A stretch of DNA of 64,000 bases from Marinobacterium iners (GTDB taxonomy: Bacteria > Pseudomonadota > Gammaproteobacteria > Pseudomonadales > Balneatricaceae). This document shows, piece by piece, positions 1-8,922 of the stretch (positions are counted from its first letter, which is position 1; each line of letters begins with the position of its first letter). Both the position numbers and the translations under genes were made by a program. The stretch is from assembly GCF_017310015.1 (NCBI RefSeq), contig NZ_CP022297.1, forward strand, positions 372,001 to 436,000, given 5' to 3'. The notes beneath the pieces are model-generated. The model saw only the letters and a list, made by a program, of their open reading frames with translations, made no database searches and was not told the origin of the DNA.

Positions 1-1453
1 GTTCACCCAGTTCACGCAGCATCCGACCGACCACTTCAGCAATGGCGCCACCGATACCCACATCGACTTCATCAAATACCAGTGTTGGGGTGCTGGATGT
101 CTGTGCCGTAACCACCTGTATCGCCAGGCTGATTCGGGACAGTTCACCACCTGATGCAACTTTTGCCAGTGCACGGGCTGGCTGGCCCTCGTTGGTGCTA
201 ATCAGGAACTCGACCTCTTCAAGGCCGCTAGCACTGTAGCGCTCAGTATCCAGTGGCGTCAGACACGCACTGAAACGGGCGGCAGGCATGCCAAGGGCAT
301 GCAGCTGAGCGTCCACCAAGCGGTCCAAGTGCTCGGCCTGTTGTTGCCGTGCAAGGCTGAGCTCAGCGGCGGTTTTGAGGTAGCTCTGCCAGGCCGATTC
401 TACTTCGTCGGCCAGTAATTCAATTTCGTTGTCGGATCGGGTCAGGCCCATCAGCTCCTGCTGTAGAGATTGCTGGAACTCAATAAGCTGCTCAGGCAAT
501 AAGCGGTGTTTGCGCGCTACATCGTAGATGGCCGTCAGGCGTTCTTCCACCTCCTGCTGGCGTTCGGGGTTGATTTCTACTGCTTCCAAAAAATGACGGA
601 CCTCGCGACCGGCTTCTTCCACCTGTATCAGTGCGCTGTTAAACATTTCATTGGCCTGTTGCAGACGCGAATCTTCCGTGCCGAGCTGCTGCAGCAGCTG
701 AAGGCAGTGATGCAACATGGACTGGCAGTTGAGACTATCATCCTCATGGCTGATATTGAGCAATTGCTGACCTGTGCCTAACAGGCTACCGGCATTTTCC
801 AGCAGTTGCTGCTCATGTTCCAGCTGCTCCAGTTCTCCCTGCGTCAGCGCAAGTTGCTCCAGCTCTTCGACCTGGTAGCTCAATAGTTGAATGCGTGCAT
901 TGCGCTCGTCCGATACTTGGGTAAGTTGTTCAAGCTCGGCATGCTGGCGGCGCCATTTGTGGTATAGGCGGCGTGCTTCTTCAGTCAGCTCGGTATGGTT
1001 TCCGAATTCGTCCAGCAGCACCCGGTGATGATCCTTTTTCAACAGCCGTTGATGCTCGTGCTGGCCATGAATGTCGACCAGGTACTGGCCGAGTTCGCGC
1101 AGCAATGCCAGAGGGGTGGGGCGACCATTGATGTAGCTTCGACTGCGGCCTTCACGTGTGATGACACGGCGTAAATGGCATTCCTGAGGGTCACCCTCCA
1201 GGTCGTGTTCGCTGAGCCACAGCCTGGCCTGTGGGATTGTGCGGATATCAAAGCTGGCCGTGAGCTCGGCGCGCTCTGAGCCGCTGTTGACACTGTCACT
1301 GTCAGCTCGATCACCCAGGCAGAGTCCGAGGGCGTCCAGCATGATTGACTTGCCGGCGCCGGTTTCGCCGCTGATGACGGTCATCCCTCGATCCAGCTCG
1401 ACTTCAAGGTCGCTCACGATGGCGAAGTTGCGGATGGTCAGTTGGGTCAGCAT
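1..1453 (-). CDS. recN: DNA repair protein RecN (C-terminal end missing at left edge)
   Basis: SMC-like ATPase that acts in recombinational repair of double-strand breaks. Reading the minus strand from the ATG at 1453-1451 gives MLTQLTIRNFAIVSDLEVEL, then a Walker A motif (GETGAGKS, about residues 29-36) and, much later, the ABC signature region SGGELSRISLA followed by a Walker B-like VFDEVDVGIGG. A long coiled-coil-like region rich in Gln, Glu and Leu lies between them. About 484 codons are visible; the family is usually about 550-560 residues, so roughly the last 70 are off the window. It is divergent from grpE, the usual arrangement in gammaproteobacteria, and has LexA-like boxes just upstream. 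Confidence 0.95.
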   Translation of the reverse strand, partial: MLTQLTIRNFAIVSDLEVELDRGMTVISGETGAGKSIMLDALGLCLGDRADSDSVNSGSERAELTASFDIRTIPQARLWLSEHDLEGDPQECHLRRVITREGRSRSYINGRPTPLALLRELGQYLVDIHGQHEHQRLLKKDHHRVLLDEFGNHTELTEEARRLYHKWRRQHAELEQLTQVSDERNARIQLLSYQVEELEQLALTQGELEQLEHEQQLLENAGSLLGTGQQLLNISHEDDSLNCQSMLHHCLQLLQQLGTEDSRLQQANEMFNSALIQVEEAGREVRHFLEAVEINPERQQEVEERLTAIYDVARKHRLLPEQLIEFQQSLQQELMGLTRSDNEIELLADEVESAWQSYLKTAAELSLARQQQAEHLDRLVDAQLHALGMPAARFSACLTPLDTERYSASGLEEVEFLISTNEGQPARALAKVASGGELSRISLAIQVVTAQTSSTPTLVFDEVDVGIGGAIAEVVGRMLRELGE

Positions 1454-1464
1454 GATAATCACAC

Positions 1465-1502
1465 GTGGTTATTTATACAGTGTTTACTGTATAAGCCATT
1501 TG
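1465..1502 (-). promoter_or_regulatory. Two LexA-like boxes upstream of recN
   Basis: On the minus strand 1480-1465 reads CTGTATAAATAACCAC, which fits the CTG-N10-CAG SOS box except for the final base and resembles the E. coli recN boxes. A weaker plus-strand half, CTGTATAAGCCATTTG, lies at 1487-1502. The two halves also form a perfect inverted repeat (TTATACAG/CTGTATAA) around 1473-1494. The boxes sit 12-50 bp upstream of the recN start, where LexA would block transcription. The call rests on consensus matching and on recN being a classic SOS gene. Confidence 0.6.
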
Positions 1503-1544
1503 ATCGATACCTGCAATCCCCAGCTGAAAAAAATCTTGCTGCCG

Positions 1545-1573
1545 GTTGAATCCATCTGAGAGAGCCCCATATA
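1545..1573 (+). promoter_or_regulatory. Sigma-32 (RpoH) type heat-shock promoter for grpE
   Basis: GTTGAA at 1545-1550 and CCCCATATA at 1565-1573 are separated by 14 bp, matching the RpoH consensus CTTGAA-N13-15-CCCCATNTA in all but one -35 base. The predicted start lies some 40 bp before the grpE ATG. Confidence 0.75.
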
Positions 1574-1617
1574 GATGCCATCAACGCCAATACTCAAGTG
1601 TCAGTTGGAGAGACCTG

Positions 1618-2208
1618 ATGTCGAAAGAGCAGCAGAATCAGAATGAAGCCGTCGAGCCGGTTCAAAACGAACCTGAAGTGCTGGTCGCCGAAGGTGAAGT
1701 TGTAGAGCCAGGTGCTGCCGAAGAGACGGAAGTCAGCCTGATCCAGCAGCTGGAAGAATCCCGCGCTGAGGTTGACGCTTTGAAAAAGGAACTGGTTGAG
1801 CTCAAACCGCGTGCGCAGGCCGAAATTCAGAACATTCGCCGCCGTGCCGAGCAGGATGTGGAAAAGGCACACAAGTTTGGTCTGGAAAAATTTGCGACAG
1901 AGTTGCTGCCGGTGGTGGATAGTCTTGAGCGTGCAATTGAAGCCAGTCAGGGCGATGAAGAGAAGGTCAAGGCGATCCGTGAAGGTGTCGAGATGACACT
2001 GGGGCTGTTCCTCTCGAGTCTGGAAAAATTCAATGTGGAGCAACTGAATCCGCAGGGTGAAGTATTTAATCCGGAGCACCACCAGGCGATGTCCATGGTG
2101 CCGGCAGAAGGTGTTGAGCCTAACACGGTCGTCACAGTGGTACAGAAGGGTTACCTGCTGAATGGCCGTCTGGTACGTCCTGCTATGGTGATGGTAGCAA
2201 AAGGCTGA
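1618..2208 (+). CDS. grpE: Nucleotide exchange factor GrpE
   Basis: Releases ADP from DnaK and so drives the chaperone cycle in the cytoplasm. 196 residues, a normal length. The acidic, Gln/Glu-rich N-terminus is followed by a long helix (about residues 45-90), the core motif with [15 protein letters not shown], and the C-terminal beta domain ending in [14 protein letters not shown], all typical of GrpE. The frame stays open upstream to 1546, but the ATG at 1618 is preferred because it follows a GGAG ribosome site and gives the usual N-terminus; the upstream part overlaps the heat-shock promoter. First gene of grpE-dnaK-dnaJ. Confidence 0.96.
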   Translation: MSKEQQNQNEAVEPVQNEPEVLVAEGEVVEPGAAEETEVSLIQQLEESRAEVDALKKELVELKPRAQAEIQNIRRRAEQDVEKAHKFGLEKFATELLPVVDSLERAIEASQGDEEKVKAIREGVEMTLGLFLSSLEKFNVEQLNPQGEVFNPEHHQAMSMVPAEGVEPNTVVTVVQKGYLLNGRLVRPAMVMVAKG

Positions 2209-2216
2209 AGGCCGGA

Positions 2217-2245
2217 GTTGAAAAACGCGCTGCCGTACCCATATA
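2217..2245 (+). promoter_or_regulatory. Second sigma-32 type promoter, directly before dnaK
   Basis: GTTGAA at 2217-2222 and ACCCATATA at 2237-2245 are 14 bp apart, the same spacing as the promoter before grpE. The -10 regions of the two share CCCATATAGATGC. dnaK can therefore probably be transcribed on its own as well as from the grpE promoter. Confidence 0.68.
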
Positions 2246-2310
2246 GATGCACAACGGCTAATTGAACAGTTTTTGACCCAATACGGGTCACAGAAAGATC
2301 GGAGTAAGAC

Positions 2311-4230
2311 ATGGGCAGAATTATCGGTATCGACTTGGGCACCACCAACTCCTGCGTGGCGATCCTTGACGGCGACAAGACCAAAGTGATTGAAAATGCG
2401 GAAGGTGATCGCACCACACCGTCCATTATCGCCTATACCAATGACGGCGAAACACTGGTTGGCCAGCCGGCCAAGCGCCAGTCCGTTACCAACCCGGACA
2501 ACACACTGTATGCCATCAAGCGTCTGATTGGCCGCCGCTATGATGACAAGGTGGTTCAGAAAGACATCAAGATGGTGCCTTACAAAATCATTGCGGCCGA
2601 CAACGGTGATGCCTGGGTTGATGTAAAAGGCAAAAAGATGGCTCCGCCGCAGGTATCGGCTGAAGTGCTGAAAAAGATGAAGAAGACCGCTGAAGACTAT
2701 CTCGGCGAGCCGGTCACTGAAGCAGTGATCACCGTACCGGCCTACTTCAATGACTCTCAGCGCCAGGCCACCAAAGACGCAGGCCGAATTGCCGGTCTGG
2801 AAGTGAAGCGCATCATCAACGAGCCGACAGCGGCTGCGCTGGCTTATGGCATGGACAAGTCCAAGGGCGACAAGACCGTTGCCGTATACGACCTCGGTGG
2901 TGGTACGTTTGATATTTCCATCATCGAGATTGCCGATGTGGATGGCGAGCACCAGTTTGAAGTGTTGGCAACCAACGGTGACACCTTCCTCGGTGGTGAA
3001 GATTTCGACCTGGCGGTTATCAACTACCTGGCGGATGAGTTCAAGAAAGAAAGTGGAATCGACCTGCACAACGACCCGCTGGCGCTGCAGCGTCTGAAGG
3101 AAGCTGGTGAGAAAGCGAAGGTTGAATTGTCTTCCGCACAGCAGACTGACGTCAACCTGCCGTACATCACGGCTGATGCGACCGGTCCGAAGCACCTGAA
3201 CGTGAAACTGACACGCTCCAAGCTGGAGTCACTGGTTGAAGAGCTGGTCGAACGTTCCATCGAGCCTTGCCGTATTGCGGTAAAAGACTCCGGCCTGTCT
3301 GTGTCCGAGATTGATGAGGTGATCCTGGTCGGTGGTCAGAGCCGCATGCCGCTGGTACAGAAGAAAGTAGCTGAGTTCTTCGGCAAGGAGCCGCGCAAGG
3401 ACGTTAACCCGGATGAAGCGGTTGCCATCGGTGCTGCCATTCAGGGTGCGGTGTTGTCCGGTGATGTGAAAGACGTACTGCTGCTGGACGTCACTCCGCT
3501 GACTCTGGGTATTGAAACCATGGGTGGTGTTGCGACCTCCCTGATTGAAAAGAACACCACTATCCCGACCAAAAAGTCGCAGGTGTTCTCGACAGCAGAC
3601 GACAACCAGACGGCTGTGACCATTCACGTGGTACAGGGCGAGCGCAAACAGGCGAGCCAGAACAAGTCTCTGGGTCGTTTTGATTTGGCCGATATCCCGC
3701 CGGCACCTCGTGGCATGCCGCAGATCGAAGTGACCTTCGATATCGATGCCAACGGTATTCTGAACGTGTCCGCCAAGGACAAGGCTACCGGCAAGGAGCA
3801 GTCCATCGTAATCAAGGCCTCTTCCGGCTTGAATGATGATGAGATCGAACAGATGGTGCGTGACGCCGAAGCGCATGCCGAAGAGGACAAGAAGTTCGAG
3901 GAGCTGACCACCGCGCGCAACCAGGGTGATGCGATGATCCACACCGCACACAAGACCCTGAAAGATGCAGGTGACAAAGCGACTGCGGATGAAAAAGAGA
4001 AGATCGAATCGGCTATCAAGGATCTGGAAGAAGCGCTCAAGGGCACTGACAAGGAAGCCATTGAGAGCAAGACTGAAACTCTGACCGAAGCGCTGTCAGC
4101 GGTGGCTCAGAAAATGTACGCTGATGCGGCTCAGGCTGAACAGGCCGGTGGCGAAGCGGGTGAAAAGGATGCCGCGGACGATGTCGTTGACGCCGAGTTT
4201 GAAGAAGTCAAAGACGACGACAAGAAGTAA
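2311..4230 (+). CDS. dnaK: Chaperone protein DnaK (Hsp70)
   Basis: ATP-dependent chaperone that binds exposed hydrophobic peptides, with DnaJ loading substrate and GrpE exchanging nucleotide. 639 residues, full length. It starts [17 protein letters not shown] (phosphate 1 motif); the actin-like ATPase signatures [14 protein letters not shown] and [11 protein letters not shown] are present, followed by the substrate domain ([13 protein letters not shown]) and the helical lid. The C-terminus ends in the acidic EEVKDDDKK tail, close to the EEVKDKK tail of E. coli. The start has a GGAG ribosome site. A long open frame on the opposite strand is an artefact of codon usage. Confidence 0.98.
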   Translation: MGRIIGIDLGTTNSCVAILDGDKTKVIENAEGDRTTPSIIAYTNDGETLVGQPAKRQSVTNPDNTLYAIKRLIGRRYDDKVVQKDIKMVPYKIIAADNGDAWVDVKGKKMAPPQVSAEVLKKMKKTAEDYLGEPVTEAVITVPAYFNDSQRQATKDAGRIAGLEVKRIINEPTAAALAYGMDKSKGDKTVAVYDLGGGTFDISIIEIADVDGEHQFEVLATNGDTFLGGEDFDLAVINYLADEFKKESGIDLHNDPLALQRLKEAGEKAKVELSSAQQTDVNLPYITADATGPKHLNVKLTRSKLESLVEELVERSIEPCRIAVKDSGLSVSEIDEVILVGGQSRMPLVQKKVAEFFGKEPRKDVNPDEAVAIGAAIQGAVLSGDVKDVLLLDVTPLTLGIETMGGVATSLIEKNTTIPTKKSQVFSTADDNQTAVTIHVVQGERKQASQNKSLGRFDLADIPPAPRGMPQIEVTFDIDANGILNVSAKDKATGKEQSIVIKASSGLNDDEIEQMVRDAEAHAEEDKKFEELTTARNQGDAMIHTAHKTLKDAGDKATADEKEKIESAIKDLEEALKGTDKEAIESKTETLTEALSAVAQKMYADAAQAEQAGGEAGEKDAADDVVDAEFEEVKDDDKK

Positions 4231-4259
4231 GCGTTCGCGAGTGTCGATCGTTGCAGTGT

Positions 4260-4287
4260 GACAACGCGGGCTTCTGCCCGCGTTGTC
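4260..4287 (+). other. Perfect 12-bp hairpin between dnaK and dnaJ
   Basis: GACAACGCGGGC (4260-4271) and its exact complement (4276-4287) are separated by the four-base loop TTCT. No run of T follows, so it is not a standard terminator. It lies 29 bp after dnaK and 45 bp before dnaJ. It may trim or stabilise the transcript and set the DnaK to DnaJ ratio; this is inference. Confidence 0.6.
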
Positions 4288-4332
4288 ATGTCCGGCTCTT
4301 TGGAGTCAAACCTGACGGGTCAGATTCGGATC

Positions 4333-5472
4333 ATGGCAAAACAGGATTACTACGAACTTTTGGGCGTATCGCGCGACTCCTCCGATCGCGATATCAAAAA
4401 AGCCTATCGTCGGCTGGCGATGAAATACCACCCCGACCGCAACCCGGGCGACAAGGAAGCTGAAGACAAGTTCAAGGAGATCAGCGAAGCCTACGAAGTG
4501 CTGTCGGATGCCCAGAAAAAAGCGGCTTACGACCAGTTTGGTCACGCGGGCGTGGATGGCCAGGGTGGTATGGGTGGCTTCGGAGGTGGTGGCTTTGAAG
4601 GTAACTTCTCAGATATTTTCGGTGATGTTTTTGGCGACATCTTCGGTGGAAGCGGTGGTGGGCGCCGCCGCTCCAGCGTACAGCGTGGCGCCGATTTGCG
4701 CTACAACCTCGATTTGACGCTTGAAGAAGCGGTACGCGGGTGTGAGAAAACGCTGCAGATCCCCACCTATGTCAGCTGCGAAACCTGTGATGGCAGTGGC
4801 GCCAAGCCAGGCACCAGTGCCAAGACTTGTTCTACCTGTGGTGGCGTGGGGCAGGTGCGGATGCAGCAGGGTTTCTTCTCTGTACAACAGACCTGCCCAA
4901 CCTGCCGTGGTGAGGGTAAGGTCATTTCCGACCCCTGCGACAGCTGCCACGGTCAGGGCCGGGTGGAAAAAACCAAGACGCTGCAGGTTAAGATTCCGGC
5001 CGGTGTTGATACAGGTGATCGCATTCGACTGGCCGGTGAAGGTGAAGCTGGCTCGCATGGTGGTCCGGCGGGTGATCTTTATGTACAGGTACATGTGCGT
5101 GAACACGCGATTTTCCAGCGTGATGGCAAGCACCTTTACTGTGAAGTGCCGATCAGCTTTGTGGATGCGGCACTGGGTGGTGAGCTTGACGTGCCGACAC
5201 TTGATGGCCGCGTCAAACTGAAGATCCCGACCGAAACCCAGACCGGCAAGCTGTTCCGCCTGCGTGGCAAGGGTGTGACCCCGGTTCGAGGCGGCAGCGT
5301 AGGTGATTTGATGGTGAAGGTTATCGTCGAAACACCGGTTAATCTGAACAGTCGCCAGAAAGAGCTGCTGCGAGAATTTGCGGATGCCACTGAAGAAGGC
5401 AACAGCAAGCACAGCCCGAAGAAACACGGTTTCTTCGACTCGGTTAAAAAGTTCTTTGAAGATATGACCTGA
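4333..5472 (+). CDS. dnaJ: Chaperone protein DnaJ (Hsp40)
   Basis: Co-chaperone that stimulates the DnaK ATPase and delivers substrates. 379 residues. The J domain carries HPD at residues 33-35; a Gly/Phe-rich linker follows (about 75-115), then four CxxCxGxG zinc motifs ([32 protein letters not shown]) and the C-terminal substrate domain. The frame is open 25 codons further upstream, but the start at [12 protein letters not shown] is the family standard; the extra part would run through the intergenic hairpin. The ribosome site before it is weak. Confidence 0.96.
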   Translation: MAKQDYYELLGVSRDSSDRDIKKAYRRLAMKYHPDRNPGDKEAEDKFKEISEAYEVLSDAQKKAAYDQFGHAGVDGQGGMGGFGGGGFEGNFSDIFGDVFGDIFGGSGGGRRRSSVQRGADLRYNLDLTLEEAVRGCEKTLQIPTYVSCETCDGSGAKPGTSAKTCSTCGGVGQVRMQQGFFSVQQTCPTCRGEGKVISDPCDSCHGQGRVEKTKTLQVKIPAGVDTGDRIRLAGEGEAGSHGGPAGDLYVQVHVREHAIFQRDGKHLYCEVPISFVDAALGGELDVPTLDGRVKLKIPTETQTGKLFRLRGKGVTPVRGGSVGDLMVKVIVETPVNLNSRQKELLREFADATEEGNSKHSPKKHGFFDSVKKFFEDMT

Positions 5473-5491
5473 TCATCACACAATCAGGTAA

Positions 5492-6328
<837 letters not shown>

Positions 6329-6352
6329 ACTCAACACGTTGTTGTTCCCTCT

Positions 6353-6380
6353 GCCCGCTCCAGTAGCGGGCTTTTTTGTT
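6353..6380 (+). terminator. Rho-independent terminator of dapB
   Basis: GCCCGCT (6353-6359) pairs with AGCGGGC (6365-6371) around loop CCAGT, followed directly by TTTTTT. It lies 24 bp after the dapB stop, and the group II intron begins at the end of its T run. Confidence 0.85.
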
Positions 6381-7108
6381 TGCCCGGCGAAGCCGGCAAA
6401 CCCGGCCACCTGAAAGAAGGTGGCGTCACCCTGACTGAGGGGAAGACAATCCGACTGGCAAGGGCATTGCTGGCCAACGGCAGGGTCTGAAGGAAGCCAT
6501 AGGACGTTAACGGTACACAACGCAAGTGAACCTGCTTCGGCAGTGCAGGTGGGTAAGCGTGCAAAATAGCGCGAAGCCCGATACTCGGTCAGACCTGTGC
6601 TGTGCTTGAGGGTGGAATCGTTAACAGGGAGCCGGTGCAGTAACCGGGGAAGCCTGACACCCTATCCGGCTCGATCGGACGTTGAGGCTCAAGGCGAAAG
6701 CCAAGGCCACAGCGGGTGTGAGGTGGCAGATGAAGCCGTAGTAGTGATGAAGTTTCGGCCTGAGAAGCCTGGCAACAGTGTGGAGGATAAAACCGGAACG
6801 ACCGCTGGCGGAGGTCCAGTGGGCCGGGCAAGGTCAAAAGCCTTGGCTCGGATGCGAAGGGCGGAAGTCATTAATGAGTATGACGCACAACGAAAGGACG
6901 GTGGACGCTGTGTTCACAAGCTACCCGACGGGGTGGGGACGTGAGTTGAGGCGCTGCAGGAATGCGGTTGCTTTGGCTTTCACCGAACACGGGAGTAGAA
7001 CGAGACTGTGGCGGCAGATTGCCCATGTGCTAGTACCCGGACAGATCGCTCGAAACAGACCGGCAGCCAAACCAACCTCCGGAGTCGTCATCACAGAGAT
7101 GAGCAGGT

Positions 7109-8389
7109 ATGAGGAAATACTACAGTCTTTACGGACGGTTGCTGTCGATGCGGCGTCTGTATCAAGCCTTCAAACACGTCAAACGCAACCGAGGTGCGGC
7201 CGGAGTCGATGGGCAGAGCCTGGCTGCGTTCGAAGCGAATCTGGAGGTGGAGCTGTCATGCCTGTTATCTGAACTGAAGGAAAAGCGCTATCGAGCGCAG
7301 CCTGTCAGACGCGTTACCATCGCCAAGGACGATGGTGGAGAGCGTCAGCTGGGTATTCCAACGGTTCGAGACCGAGTCGTGCAACAAGCGGTGCGCAGCC
7401 TGATTGAACCGATCTTTGATCCGGACTTTCATCCGTCAAGCTACGGGTATCGTCCGGGACGCAGTGGCCATCACGCGATAGGCAAGGCGACGCTGTTTAT
7501 TCGTCGCTATCGACGTGAGTGGGTCGTGGATATGGACCTGTCGAAATGCTTCGACACGCTAAATCACGATCTGATCATCCGCCAGTTCCGCCGACGGATT
7601 ACGGACGGCAGTGTATTGTCACTGTTGCGTCAGTTCCTTGAGAGCGGGGTAATGGTGGGCCACCAGTTTGAAAAGACGGATCTGGGCAGCCCACAAGGCG
7701 GCGTAATCAGTCCCCTGATTGCGAACGTCTATCTGGATGCGTTCGACCAGTTCATGAAGGCGCGGGGCCATCGGATCGTCCGCTATGCGGACGACATCCT
7801 GATCCTGTGCTGTTCAAAGGCTGGAGCGGAGAACGCGCTGAAAGTGGCTCAAGGGTATCTGGAAGAGGCATTGAAGCTGACAGTGAATGCCACCAAGACC
7901 CATATTGCACACAGCGATGATGGGATCAAGTTCCTGGGTGTCGTAATCCATACAGATTACACCCGCATTCAGGACAAGAAGGTGCTGAAACTGAAAGAGA
8001 AGTTGAAAGCGCTGACAAAGCGAAACCGTGGCACAGGACTTGCGGACACAATCCGAGAGTTGAATCCCGTGCTGCGGGGCTTCGCCAACTACTTCCGGGT
8101 CGCCCACTGTGCGCGCATACTGAAACAGGTAATGGGCTGGCTGAGGCGACGTTTACGCTGCCTTCAGCTCAAACAGTGGAAGAAACCGAGCCGGCTGCAT
8201 CGTCGACTGAAACAGTTGGGCTATCGTCCGCCGTTCAAGTCGATCAAGATGAATAGCTGGCACAATGCGGCGTCTCCACTGGCCCACCAGTCGATCCCCA
8301 ACGCTTATCTGCATCAAGAACTAGGGTTAATGGACTTGACCCAAGGGAGAACCGGCATCTCTGTCCCCATGCTCGGGGTCAATTACTGA
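7109..8389 (+). CDS. ltrA: Group II intron reverse transcriptase/maturase
   Basis: 426 residues encoded inside the intron. It both helps the intron RNA fold for splicing and copies it into DNA at a new site. Reverse transcriptase blocks are intact: RNRGAAGVDG (about 27-35), LGIPTVRDRVVQQA, SYGYRPGRSGHHAI (111-124), VVDMDLSKCFDTLNHDLI, SPQGGVISPLIANVYLD (194-210) and the catalytic YADD at 226-229. The maturase X domain follows (RGFANYFRVAH, RRRLRCLQLKQWKKP). There is no HNH endonuclease domain at the C-terminus, so mobility would need a nick or single-stranded target. No frame disruption is seen, so it could be active. Confidence 0.95.
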   Translation: MRKYYSLYGRLLSMRRLYQAFKHVKRNRGAAGVDGQSLAAFEANLEVELSCLLSELKEKRYRAQPVRRVTIAKDDGGERQLGIPTVRDRVVQQAVRSLIEPIFDPDFHPSSYGYRPGRSGHHAIGKATLFIRRYRREWVVDMDLSKCFDTLNHDLIIRQFRRRITDGSVLSLLRQFLESGVMVGHQFEKTDLGSPQGGVISPLIANVYLDAFDQFMKARGHRIVRYADDILILCCSKAGAENALKVAQGYLEEALKLTVNATKTHIAHSDDGIKFLGVVIHTDYTRIQDKKVLKLKEKLKALTKRNRGTGLADTIRELNPVLRGFANYFRVAHCARILKQVMGWLRRRLRCLQLKQWKKPSRLHRRLKQLGYRPPFKSIKMNSWHNAASPLAHQSIPNAYLHQELGLMDLTQGRTGISVPMLGVNY

Positions 8390-8392
8390 CAT

Positions 8393-8463
8393 GAGCCGTA
8401 TACGAGGCCCGTACGTACGGTTCTGTGAGAGGGATGAGGCGGCGACGCCTCACCCTACTCGAT
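8393..8463 (+). ncRNA. Group II intron domains V and VI
   Basis: Domain V spans 8393-8423: GAGCCGTAT pairs with GTACGGTTC, leaving the AC bulge at 8413-8414 and a short distal stem ACG/CGT with loop AGGCC. Domain VI has stem TGAGGCG/CGCCTCA (8435-8441, 8446-8452) capped by GCGA, and GAG/CTC pairs at its base leave A8457 bulged as branch point. Domain V is 31 nt, three fewer than the usual 34. Confidence 0.85.
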
Positions 8464-8581
8464 ATGACTGCGCGCAATGTTTGTGTCACCTTGAGCTGGC
8501 ATCCTGATTTCGATGCTTGCTGCGGCTGCACAGTTGGCGCTATGGTGTAGATCGATGAAGGCACTTGGCAGGGAGACAAGC

Positions 8582-8893
8582 ATGTACAAACTCTGTTTTT
8601 TCGTCCCTGAAGCCAACTGTGAAGCGGTTAAGCAGGCTTTGTTTGCAGTTGGCGTTGGCCATATCGGCGATTATGATCAGTGTTGTTGGCAATCTCTTGG
8701 TACGGGGCAGTTTCGTCCGCTTGATGGCTCCAATCCCCACTTGGGCCGGCAGCATCAGCTGGAACGAGTAACTGAATGGAAGGTAGAAATGGTCTGCAGT
8801 GATGAGCTGATAGAGTCAGCTGTGGCAGCCCTGAAGCAGGCGCACCCCTATGAGGAAGTCGCCTACGAGGTCTACCCGCTGGCCGCATTCTGA
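8582..8893 (+). CDS. NIF3/YqfO-like (CutA-fold) small protein
   Basis: 103 residues, matching the stand-alone form of the domain inserted in Bacillus YqfO (NIF3 family), often annotated 'NGG1p interacting factor NIF3' in Pseudomonas. Seen motifs: MYKLCFFVPE at the start, GxIGDYDQCCWQSLGTGQFRPL in the middle and ALKQAHPYEEVAYEVYPL at the end, a pattern typical of the PII/CutA-like fold. The biochemical role is not established. The ATG at 8582 has a GGGAG ribosome site; the frame opens further upstream without one. It follows the intron's 3' exon and leads straight into the V-type ATPase operon. Confidence 0.85.
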   Translation: MYKLCFFVPEANCEAVKQALFAVGVGHIGDYDQCCWQSLGTGQFRPLDGSNPHLGRQHQLERVTEWKVEMVCSDELIESAVAALKQAHPYEEVAYEVYPLAAF

Positions 8894-8922
8894 GTGTGAT
8901 GGCAAATGAGAAGGAAGTCGGT

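Larger units (their letters stand above)
6378..8463 (+). mobile_element. Group II intron with reverse transcriptase, inserted behind a terminator
   Basis: About 2.09 kb. The 3' end is well defined: domain V (8393-8423), then domain VI with a bulged branch-point A at 8457, seven bases before the end CGAT at 8463. The 5' end is less certain; GTTTG at 6378, directly after the terminator T run, fits the GTGYG start with one mismatch and opens a GC-rich hairpin. The 730 bases before the maturase (6378-7108) hold no gene of their own and should be the domain I-IV RNA. Insertion right after a terminator hairpin, and a maturase without an endonuclease domain, are hallmarks of class C introns, but I cannot assign the class from sequence alone. 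Confidence 0.85.

Noticed and set aside
1594..3195. 533-codon open frame on the minus strand opposite grpE and dnaK
   Set aside because: Classic antisense shadow of dnaK codon use; it spans two genes and their promoter, shows no family motif, and grpE/dnaK on the plus strand are certain.
6597..7272. Short open frames inside the 5' part of the group II intron
   Set aside because: This region must fold as intron RNA; the frames have no motif and differ in frame from the maturase.
8464..8581. Possible promoter for the YqfO-like gene and V-ATPase operon
   Set aside because: A TATGGT near 8550 has no matching -35, so I cannot support a promoter call in this 118-base stretch.
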